A DNA stretch of 26,554 nucleotides from a virus, in IMG/VR virus record IMGVR_UViG_3300042516_003850, positions 1 to 26,554 of that record. One strand, written 5' to 3'. The notes beneath the pieces are model-generated. The model saw only the letters and a list, made by a program, of their open reading frames with translations. It searched no databases and was not told the DNA's origin. Shown here piece by piece: positions 1 through 7,700 of the stretch. The stretch's first letter is position 1. The number at the start of each line of letters is the position of its first letter. The translations under genes were made by a program, and so were the position numbers.

Positions 1-343
1 CTGCGTGAACCTTTATTACTTTACGTCCACGTAGCCTCAAGCGAGCGTGAATAGAGGTCCCGTCCGCCATAAAATCATGTCTACCAGTTCGGTCGTATCC
101 TCCACCAGGTAAGTTATAAACTGAGCCATTTATTAAGGTAGGTGCATAGTTAAAAGCCGACCCGCCTGTACTTAAATAAGGGTCATATTGACATACGTAA
201 CGCTCAGTTACGGTAGTTACACCACTAAATTTTCTGCCTGAAAGTGCCCATAGGATATAAGAAGCTGTTTTTACGGCGTCATAAGCGTAGTCAGATTCAG
301 CGTATTCATTCAAATCTTCTACGGTAGTCCATAAATTAGTCAT
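1..343 (-). CDS. Head-to-tail connector/adaptor protein, 3' end cut by window
   Basis: About 114 codons are visible, starting at ATG 343 with a good ribosome site (TAGGAAAC) just upstream and open to the window edge. The product begins MTNLWTTVEDLNEYAES and contains an 'ASYILWALSGRKFSGVTTVTERY'-like stretch at about residues 28-50, split here as ASYILWALSGRKF then SGVTTVTERY. Helical N-termini followed by 'LSGR.F.G' recall the head-tail adaptor proteins of actinobacterial siphophages, which sit below the portal. This is family recognition from memory, not a search. It lies downstream of the tail protein gene and is separated from it by a strong terminator-like hairpin, so it may be expressed at a lower level. 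Truncated only by the window, not by a mutation. Confidence 0.6.
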   Translation of the reverse strand, partial: MTNLWTTVEDLNEYAESDYAYDAVKTASYILWALSGRKFSGVTTVTERYVCQYDPYLSTGGSAFNYAPTLINGSVYNLPGGGYDRTGRHDFMADGTSIHARLRLRGRKVIKVHA

Positions 344-353
344 TAGTTTCCTA

Positions 354-413
354 TAAAATTAAAAGACGGGCAACGACTGAGTATGTTAATACTAACAGTG
401 CGTCGCCCGTCTT
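354..413 (-). terminator. Long hairpin with T-tract after the tail protein gene
   Basis: Positions 363-375 and 401-413 form a 13-bp stem (AAGACGGGC arms, one wobble pair). The intervening bases can extend it with ACTG/CAGT and AGTAT/ATACT. On the minus strand the hairpin is followed by TTTTAATTTT, giving a classical intrinsic terminator for transcripts of the tail gene. On the plus strand no T-tract follows. It sits between the tail protein stop (423) and the connector start (343), so readthrough would be needed for downstream genes. Confidence 0.85.
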
Positions 414-422
414 AGTTAGCTA

Positions 423-1466
423 TTAGGCTGGGTCTTCAGTAGATGCAAGGATAAAGTCTAGAGCTAGGTCTGGATTGTATTCTTCACTACCAGGGACGTT
501 AAACGAGGTTGTTGAACCCTGTCCAGCAAAATCACTTACAGCTAGGTAACCAGCTGCACGAACGGCAGTTCCAACAGGGCTTACAGCAGTAGATTCAACA
601 TTTGCTGCAGTCTTTGCATAACGGAATGTTGTGGTAGTTGGAACGGCAGTGATTACGTGAGTACCGTTAAATGTTGAGTCTACGCCAGCTACAACCACTG
701 TCTGACCTACTGAGAAGCCGTGAGCTGCTGCTGTGGTTAGTGTAGCAAGGTTGCTTGTTAGAGATTTGTTGTTTACATCAGCTGCTAAATTAGGGTGCCA
801 TGTGTAGAAACCTTTTAGTCCCTGTGGCGCCCAGTATGAGCGAGCATAAGCGTATGAGCGTTCTGAAGCAATTGGGTATTCCCAACGGCCATCTAGTCCA
901 GCTCCGAATAGAACGTTTCCAAGTCCGTAACCTTCAAATGTGGTTGCAAGCATTCCATTTTCGATTACGCGATCTCCGCTTTGGCGAAGTTTTGCGTATG
1001 GGAAAATCCAGTGAAAGTATGGTTGTTCAGAAGCACGGCGACCATCTTTAACAGCAAATGACCAGCATTCTAATGCAACACCATTTCCTGTTGGATCATC
1101 TCCAACTGAAGGTGCTGCCCAACCAACGGATTTATTATCTGGGGAGCTGAATGTTCCTTCGTTTCTACGAAGCAACAAACCGCCAGAAATAAGTGCAGTT
1201 AGTTCTGGATCTGGCTCACAAATAGCCAATTCCATTGTTATTCTTTTGAGTGTGTCAGGGGCTTTGTATGATACACATACTGTGCCGTCTGCTGACTTCT
1301 CTACAATTTCGTCACCCTCTTCGTACTCTGGGGTGAATGATGTGCGGAGGAACGCCGAAGTTGTGTAGCTGTCTCCTGCTCCGTTGAGCAAGTTTCCAGC
1401 GGCGTCCAGTCTAGTGACTCGGATCGACACACCTTGAACGCTAGCCGCATAGTCCTGAGTGGCCAT
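423..1466 (-). CDS. Probable major tail protein with an inserted beta domain
   Basis: 347 aa, ATG start with AAGGAG upstream. The N-terminus contains 'SIRVTRLDAAGN', the signature seen in major tail (tube) proteins of many actinobacterial siphophages. This is followed by a 'TPEYEEGDEI' beta region and 'LAICEPDPELTALI'. From about residue 232 to 305 there is a Thr/Val/Ala-rich segment (AHGFSVGQTVVVAG, then FNGTHVITAVPTTTTF). It resembles a small beta-sandwich module that recurs as an insertion in phage tail and baseplate proteins. The remainder closes the tail domain (NPDLALDFILASTEDPA). Role inferred: polymerises to form the tail tube, with the inserted domain displayed outside. It is encoded before the connector, which is not the commonest order, so a head-decoration role is an alternative. 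Confidence 0.65.
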   Translation of the reverse strand: MATQDYAASVQGVSIRVTRLDAAGNLLNGAGDSYTTSAFLRTSFTPEYEEGDEIVEKSADGTVCVSYKAPDTLKRITMELAICEPDPELTALISGGLLLRRNEGTFSSPDNKSVGWAAPSVGDDPTGNGVALECWSFAVKDGRRASEQPYFHWIFPYAKLRQSGDRVIENGMLATTFEGYGLGNVLFGAGLDGRWEYPIASERSYAYARSYWAPQGLKGFYTWHPNLAADVNNKSLTSNLATLTTAAAHGFSVGQTVVVAGVDSTFNGTHVITAVPTTTTFRYAKTAANVESTAVSPVGTAVRAAGYLAVSDFAGQGSTTSFNVPGSEEYNPDLALDFILASTEDPA

Positions 1467-1510
1467 TCCTTAGTTCTCCTTGTTTTAGTGGCTTTGGTTG
1501 TTCTAACTTT

Positions 1511-2383
1511 TTATATTGAAGGTACTGCTACGCGCATTGTGTAGTGACAAGATGGGTCAAAATAAACCGCAGCTGGTCTCACTGCTTTAATACGCATATC
1601 ATTAATACTAGCATCTACACCTTGTGCCAAGTTGTCGTTTATTACTTCAACTTTTCCTAAATGTATGTCTAGTGGACCAGTAGCAAACATCCAACGATTA
1701 GTTGCAGATGCTGTTGCATTTGCAGTTCCAATTGGACCGTTTCCTGTGTATCCAGAACCAATAACTACATCTGTTCCCAAACGAGTCATAGCTCTTCCTG
1801 ATTTACCTTCATTTGTATTTACATAAACCAGTCTGGAGCCAAGTATTGAAGCTACATCTCTGGTCATGTGGATCACACCTTTTGCTCCTACTGGAGAATT
1901 AGCTAATGCTTGCTCTAAATGGAACAATGCTTTATCTGCTGGGTGTGCCCCTGCCGCAACCACTGTGGATGCGGAAGTTTTTGTTAGGAAATTATTTCCA
2001 TTTGTATCTGCTGTGGCTACTGGACCATCCCATAGTTCGCGTTCTACAGCTTTTTGTGTTGCAGCTTCAAGTTGGTTTTTAACTTGAGCCATACGATCTT
2101 CACCAGGTAAACCAAATGTCGAAGTAAAATCTTCAACTTCAATAAAAAATGGTTTATAGTCTTGATATCTCTCAGCAACGGTTCCGTCAAAAATTAATTC
2201 GGCGCTTGCGCCAGTTTCATCTAATAAATTTACAGTTGGATTAGATTCAAATTCATAAGAAAAACCTCTAATCCAACGCTCATCGTAGTTACGAGCGGTG
2301 TGTGTCATAACACGAGCAACGCTCAAGACTCCGCAGGGGGCAGGTACCAAATCGGGTGCTGAATAAACTCCACGAAATGCCAT
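1511..2383 (-). CDS. Conserved virion structural protein next to the capsid gene
   Basis: 290 aa, ATG start with AAGGAG upstream. It resembles a family encoded between capsid and connector genes in actinobacterial siphophages. Features of that family here are 'AVERELWDGPVA' (about residues 112-123), 'GAKGVIHMTRDVA', 'GTDVVIGSGYTGNGP', 'WMFATGPLDIHLG' and a C-terminal 'YFDPSCHYTMRVAV'. I know no proven biochemical activity for the family. The position and absence of enzymatic motifs suggest a minor capsid, penton-like or connector-ring protein. There is no signal peptide or membrane segment. It starts 63 nt after the capsid gene ends and is probably co-transcribed with it. Confidence 0.5.
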   Translation of the reverse strand: MAFRGVYSAPDLVPAPCGVLSVARVMTHTARNYDERWIRGFSYEFESNPTVNLLDETGASAELIFDGTVAERYQDYKPFFIEVEDFTSTFGLPGEDRMAQVKNQLEAATQKAVERELWDGPVATADTNGNNFLTKTSASTVVAAGAHPADKALFHLEQALANSPVGAKGVIHMTRDVASILGSRLVYVNTNEGKSGRAMTRLGTDVVIGSGYTGNGPIGTANATASATNRWMFATGPLDIHLGKVEVINDNLAQGVDASINDMRIKAVRPAAVYFDPSCHYTMRVAVPSI

Positions 2384-2446
2384 CTTCTACTTCTCCTTTA
2401 GATTCTTGAGCGCTGACTCGTTGTTACTTATTACTTATGGGTTGGT

Positions 2447-4585
2447 TTAGTACTCAATTGCCGCAGCAGTTGCGCCACCTGTTGTATCACGGAGAGCAGC
2501 AGCTACACCGTTCACAGAGATGGTTGAAGTGATAACTAAGCCTTCAACACCAACTTTGGCAACACCTTCGAAGGTCTCAACGAACATTTTGTAATCGTTG
2601 GTTCCAACTAGAGAGCTGTCACGGATGATGCCTAGATCCAAAGTACCACCGTCTAGGAACAAGAATGTTCCTTCAGCGAATAGGTACCATGTGAATGAAT
2701 CTGCGAACTCAACTAATGCTGAGACGCCTTGAGATCCAAACACGTTCTGATCTAGTGAGTAGCTTGCAACAATGTTGCGAGCTGCTAGGTAGCCATCAAT
2801 CTCACTTGCTGAGACGGCAAGAGAGCCATCGCCAGGCATAGATAGAGCTAGATCGGCTTGCATTGCGTCGCGTACCCATGATGGAGCAATAACGCGGATT
2901 GGTGCGTCTGCTTCCATACGGTGACGTGAACGATAAGCAGCAGCGGCACGACCAACTTGTACTAAGAAGTCACGACCAAAACCGATTAGGGAAGTGGTTG
3001 TAACTGCTGTTGAACCTGCAGCAACCTTGCTAAGCAAGTATTGTTCAGCTTCGCGTGCATGTTGGATCAGACCTAACTCGTTGTGACGTGCAATTAGTTC
3101 TGGGTATGCACGAGTCATCAAGTTACCGAATTGTAGTTGAAGAGTTACAGCATCAGTTGCTACAGAGTTTTCTGCGGCTGATGTAACTGTCAAGCTAGTT
3201 TTTGCGGCTGGATCTGGTGTTACTGCTGAATCGTTTGCAGCAGTCCATACACCAACAGCGTTAGCGTAATCGCTAAGTACTGGTGGAGTAACGAAGCGAA
3301 TACCGCCACGATCTGCTTGGAAACGAGGTAGTGCGTCACGAACTGGACGTACTGTGGTACCAAGTCCGAAAATATCGTACTTAGTTTCAAATGGTGCAAC
3401 GTGTCCACCTGAAGCAACAAGTGCTTCTGGAGAAGTTACAGCATTGATTTTTACCCAGTTAGACTCTGGATCTGTTGTCAGAGTTCTTTCTTCTGGGTAC
3501 TGTGTTGCAAAAGATGCAACGATGTGTTGCTCTCCGTCTCCACCATTTACACGACGTAGTGTGTGTAAACGCTTTGACATTGCTTCAGCAACGGTTTTCA
3601 TATCTTCTAGCGGACTGCCAGCGGTATAACCTGGGATATCTGCGCCTGCTGTGATTGCCACAGGAGCGGCAGATGTCCGAGAGGTTGGACGACGGTCAGC
3701 TGGGACCTCAATATTGAGGTTGTCTGCTTTATCTGCAGCAGCGGTCACAGGTGCCTCCATGTTATCTTCCTGCACGGTTTGTGCGGTTTGGGTTTCTTTT
3801 GCAGCAGCTTCGGAACCATCTTCAACTTCTGCAGCGGCATCAGCTTCAGTTGCTTCTTCAGCAACTTCTTCTGCTACGGCTTCTTCAGTTGCAGGTGCTT
3901 CTTCAGCAACTACTTCTTCTTCTGCAGGTGCTACTTCTTCTTCAGATGGTTTATCATCTTCAGCAGACGCAACTACTGCTTCTTCTTCTTTTACTTCTGC
4001 AATTTCTTCTGCAGAAGCAACAACTGTTTCTTCAACTGCGGGTGCAGTCTCAGTTACAATTTCTGTCTCAGTCGAGAGTTCTACGGTCTTATCCGCATCG
4101 GTCGACGCTTCAGTCATGGACTTTTTCTCCTTGTCTTCTTGGACATCTTCTTCTTCTTCAGCAACAACTTCTTCCTTCTTATCCTCATGCATTGCTGCTT
4201 CGGTATCAGGTTTTGGCTTTGCTTCTTCAGCTGTGTCCATAATTTCTTCTGTTTCTTCAGAAGGTTTTTTCATTGGAGTGTCTTCAGAAGGCATTGCTTC
4301 TGTTGAATCCATTTCTTCTTCTGTGTCGCCATCTTGACCGTAAACACGAGAAGCAGCTTCTGCAGCTTTTTGTGAAAGCTCAATTGCTTGTGCCTCGCGG
4401 CGCTTAACCTCTGAACGAACAGAGTCAAGCATGTCGGCAAGCGACGTCATCGCGTCAACTGTTTGGGGAGTAGGATCTTCTTTCTCAACTGACTCGAACT
4501 GGCTAATGATTTCTTTTTGAAACTCGACGACCTGTGAGTCATCAAGATCAGCAAGAACATCTAGCTTTTCTTTGAGTTGATCCAC
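2447..4585 (-). CDS. Major capsid protein (HK97-like) with long acidic scaffold-like N-terminus
   Basis: 712 aa, GTG start at 4585 with a strong Shine-Dalgarno (GAGGAGG). Residues 1-80 are predicted helix or coiled coil. Residues about 85-272 are extremely rich in Glu, Ala, Thr and Val, with no expected fold. The capsid core runs from about residue 325 to 712 and includes 'HIVASFATQYPEERTL', 'DRGGIRFVTPPVL', 'LIQHAREAEQYLLS' and 'DYKMFVETFEGVAKV'. This looks like the HK97-fold capsid proteins of actinophages. In HK97 a 103-residue delta domain acts as scaffold and is removed by the prohead protease. The extension here is roughly three times that length and probably does the same job. A protease domain is encoded immediately upstream. 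Cleavage near 'AAPVAITAGADIPGY' (about 307-321) is my inference. It has its own promoter and structured leader. Confidence 0.8.
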   Translation of the reverse strand: MDQLKEKLDVLADLDDSQVVEFQKEIISQFESVEKEDPTPQTVDAMTSLADMLDSVRSEVKRREAQAIELSQKAAEAASRVYGQDGDTEEEMDSTEAMPSEDTPMKKPSEETEEIMDTAEEAKPKPDTEAAMHEDKKEEVVAEEEEDVQEDKEKKSMTEASTDADKTVELSTETEIVTETAPAVEETVVASAEEIAEVKEEEAVVASAEDDKPSEEEVAPAEEEVVAEEAPATEEAVAEEVAEEATEADAAAEVEDGSEAAAKETQTAQTVQEDNMEAPVTAAADKADNLNIEVPADRRPTSRTSAAPVAITAGADIPGYTAGSPLEDMKTVAEAMSKRLHTLRRVNGGDGEQHIVASFATQYPEERTLTTDPESNWVKINAVTSPEALVASGGHVAPFETKYDIFGLGTTVRPVRDALPRFQADRGGIRFVTPPVLSDYANAVGVWTAANDSAVTPDPAAKTSLTVTSAAENSVATDAVTLQLQFGNLMTRAYPELIARHNELGLIQHAREAEQYLLSKVAAGSTAVTTTSLIGFGRDFLVQVGRAAAAYRSRHRMEADAPIRVIAPSWVRDAMQADLALSMPGDGSLAVSASEIDGYLAARNIVASYSLDQNVFGSQGVSALVEFADSFTWYLFAEGTFLFLDGGTLDLGIIRDSSLVGTNDYKMFVETFEGVAKVGVEGLVITSTISVNGVAAALRDTTGGATAAAIEY
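3770..4330 (-). repeat. Low-complexity Glu/Ala-coding region inside the capsid gene
   Basis: Imperfect GAA/GCA/ACT codon repeats (read as TTC/TGC/AGT runs on the plus strand) encode the acidic part of the capsid N-terminal extension. The composition also produces long spurious open frames on the opposite strand. Confidence 0.8.
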
Positions 4586-4586
4586 T

Positions 4587-4692
4587 GTCCCTCCTCGGGC
4601 AGTTAGTGATATAAAGGAACTTCCTAAATATCCGCTTAATCAGTCGGGGCCGAGGGACTCCGAAACGCAAGTATGCGCGGAGGCACTCCACC
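4587..4692 (-). promoter_or_regulatory. Structured 5' leader of the capsid mRNA with anti-Shine-Dalgarno pairing
   Basis: About 106 nt lie between the predicted transcription start and the GTG. On the mRNA strand the segment GTCCCTCGG (4658-4650) can pair with the ribosome-site segment CCGAGGAGGGAC (4598-4587), giving nine base pairs if AGG is bulged out. An upstream CCTCC (4683-4679) is also complementary to the GGAGG of the ribosome site. Two local hairpins compete: GGAG-TGC-CTCC, and CTCCG/CGGAG enclosing CGCA/TGCG. The pairing is visible in the sequence; a regulatory role is inferred. Confidence 0.5.
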
Positions 4693-4698
4693 TATTAC

Positions 4699-4727
4699 TA
4701 AATATTACATTACTTTTAAAAGGTCAA
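4699..4727 (-). promoter_or_regulatory. Promoter for the capsid gene
   Basis: Minus strand TTGACC (-35, 4727-4722), 17-nt spacer, TATTTA (-10, 4704-4699). It lies in the 188-bp gap between the protease polyprotein gene and the capsid gene, one of the few real gaps in the operon. Its place fits extra transcription of the most abundant structural protein. Confidence 0.55.
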
Positions 4728-4773
4728 TTTGCTCGTTCTGTACGAATAAACACCTATTTAGGCTCTTTATAAA

Positions 4774-7700
4774 TTAAGTTAAAAGCCTCAGTAATTTACT
4801 CATTTCAGAGGAAATTTCGCTCTGATTATAAAGTTCTGAACCAGACATAAATTTCTTTAAATCTGCTGTGGCAATATCGGCATCTTCTGGACCAATTTTT
4901 GCCTCTACACGAGTAATCATGTCTTCAATAAGATCCCTTAGCGCTGGTGGGACATCGCTAAATCTAATCTTCTGAGCGTCTTCACCGAAGGCAAATGGGA
5001 GGTTAGCGATAACCTTTCCAAGTTCTCCAGCACTGTTTCTTACATTTTCTAGTGATTCTGGGTTTAAGGCTTTTGCATCTAATCTGTCTATGATGCTAAT
5101 TAAGTCTCCAGCAGCTTTTGCTGCACCAGCATAGTTCCCAGCGCTATCAAAATTTTCTGTTTCTTCTACTTTTTCCAAAACTCTATCAAGACCAGATATT
5201 CCAGCATCAAATTTGATTCGGGCTAATATTTGACGGAATTTTCCTGCAGAGTCACGAGGCTGCGTATCAGGGGTGTATTTGGCTCGAGTCGCCTCGTCTA
5301 CTTTTTTCTCGGCCTTAACTTCTTTTTTTAGTTGATCAATCTCTTCATCTGTTAAACCCTCAATATCAATAGCATCTTCAATTGGGGACTTTTGAAAAAC
5401 TGCTTCAGAATTTTCAAAAAGTTCTTCAGATTCGCCTAAGTAGTTTAAAAGAGCTGCTTCTTTCCACTTATCTGGAATTAAGTCTGCTCTTTCTAAACCA
5501 CGAGCACGACGCATAATGTGCTTTTTAACCAATGCACGCTTGCCTTCTTTTGCTCTTCCATAGGCTTGAATTGCATTCTTAAGATCTGCAACATTTCTAA
5601 TAGGGTAAGAACCATCTTTGAGAGCCTTACCTTCTTTTGCTAGACGCTCTCTAATTCTTCTAGAAACTACTGCTAGTTCTGCCTCTGGATTATCATCCAA
5701 AGTCTGCTCCATGTAAGTCCAGTCTGGATCTGAATCTTTTTTAATTTCAGCAAAACGAGCAGAAAGTTCTTCAGCTTTAATTGAAGCTTCCATAGTTTTA
5801 AATCTGTCTGCAACTTCTTGAGCGGCAGCAACTAGTGGGGCTTTCTCTGCTTGTTCTAATTTTTGAATTCTTGTATTTAATTCTTTTAAAGGATCATTTT
5901 TTAATTTTGCAAGGGTACTTGCACCTGCTGCAACCAAAGCCATTACCTGACCTGATGCAACACGAGCACGAGCAATTGGGAATCCTGGAACATTTACTTG
6001 ACAAACTGCAACAAGTTCAAGAGAACCTTTAATTGGACGCCAATCACCAGAAGGTGCAGATGCACGAAGTGCGCGAACTTGCTCTGGACTAGTTCCTGGA
6101 CGAAGTGCTCCAGCAACCCAAATACCGTAAGAATCTTCACCAGCATGAACGTCTGCTACAGCAGATGCCGTGTCATCGTAGTGACGAACTGCCTCGTGAG
6201 CAGATGCTTCTAATGGAGCATGTCCACCAGCTAAAGTCAATTGACCAACTGGAACATCTTCTCCCGAATCTGTCTTAACTAATCCTGTATGAAAGTATGA
6301 ATAATTACTTTTACTTCTTGGTGGTCTAGTACCAAAAGACATACCAATATGATCTACATGCCAAGCAGCAATGTGACCGAAAACTTGACCTTCGTCTGTA
6401 ACAGTTAAACCTGTTGGTTTTTTAAGTTTTGGATTGTCAAACCAGTTCATTGGGGGATTAACTGGAATTGCACCAGCAACTACACCGCAAGCAACTAAAG
6501 CTGAAGCTTCCAACTCATCTATACCTTCGACGTATACGCCGTCTGGAACCACGTCTTCCTCCTTATAGGAAACCATTTCATCAAGAATAATTCTGCATTC
6601 TTGAAATGCTGGTTTTGGAACGATAGTAACCGCCATTACGCGGGCTTTCGTTATTTTCATTCTACCAGCGCTAACCTTCTTGTTATCTGATTCTTCTGAA
6701 GCTTCTGATTCTTCTTCGTTGGCTTCAAACTTATCCATATCTGCTGAAACTCCGCGAATAAATCCTCCTCGGACTAGTCGCTCAGCTTCTTTTCCATACT
6801 CACCAGTATCAAAAACACCTTTAGCATTACCAATACCGTCATCAGTTCTATCCATATTAGTAATTTTTCCAACTACAACTGAGCCAGAGTGACCCTCTGC
6901 AGTTTTTATTTGCCACAAAAGAGGTAGTGGAAGTTCGCGCATTTCAATAGCGCCTTTTTCAAAGTATCTTCCATCGCCAGAATCAACTCCCTCTGGGATA
7001 ACCAAAGGAATAGTGAAACTAGAACCCTCTTGGTTTTCATCTACAGATGCAACAATTACTCTTGCTTTAATAGAAGCAATTTGAGCACGAAGTTTAGCCT
7101 TCTCAATAACTGAATTCTCAAAATCCTCTTCAGAAAATACTGAAGATACTAAAGATTTTTTCTTCCCGACATTGTATTTACTTCCAGGCCATACACCAGT
7201 CATTTCTTTATGACGAAGAGAGCAATAACCCTTAGCACGAGGACCTAAATATTTAGACAAATATCTGTTGCAACGAGTCCAGTCTCCTGGAGTATTCCAA
7301 CGAATTTTTGCGCCACCTCTACCAACTGTCCAGTAACGGCGAAGTTCTTCAGCGTTACCACGATTTCTATCCAAACCACCAGCAGCAACTAAAGAAAGAA
7401 TTTCATTCTTTGGACCCCAAACAATTTGAAGCATTCTGTCTTCAAAAAAGTTTTCCATCCACGCAGAAGCAGTCTGAGCATTTGCGTCAACTTGTTGAAC
7501 CACATCTGCAAGTGTTTCATTATCTAACACAACTACAGGTGGAGGTGTTGGACTGTTTAAATCTCTTAAAACTTGCTCTTCTTTAACCCACTCACCATTT
7601 TGTCTTGTAAAAGTTGTTGGAGTGCTTGATTCTTTATTAGCAGGTACTAATGAAACTAAATCCATAACTGCTTGAGGGTCATCACTAGCAACGATTGCCA

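Noticed and set aside
3651-4337. Long plus-strand open frames (up to 228 aa) opposite the capsid N-terminus
   Set aside because: They are mirror frames of Glu/Ala codon repeats, giving Ser/Leu/Phe-rich nonsense; no ribosome site or promoter, and the minus-strand capsid frame is continuous.
4733-4765. Possible terminator after the protease polyprotein (CCTA-AA-TAGG)
   Set aside because: Only four pairs with a two-base loop; too weak to call.
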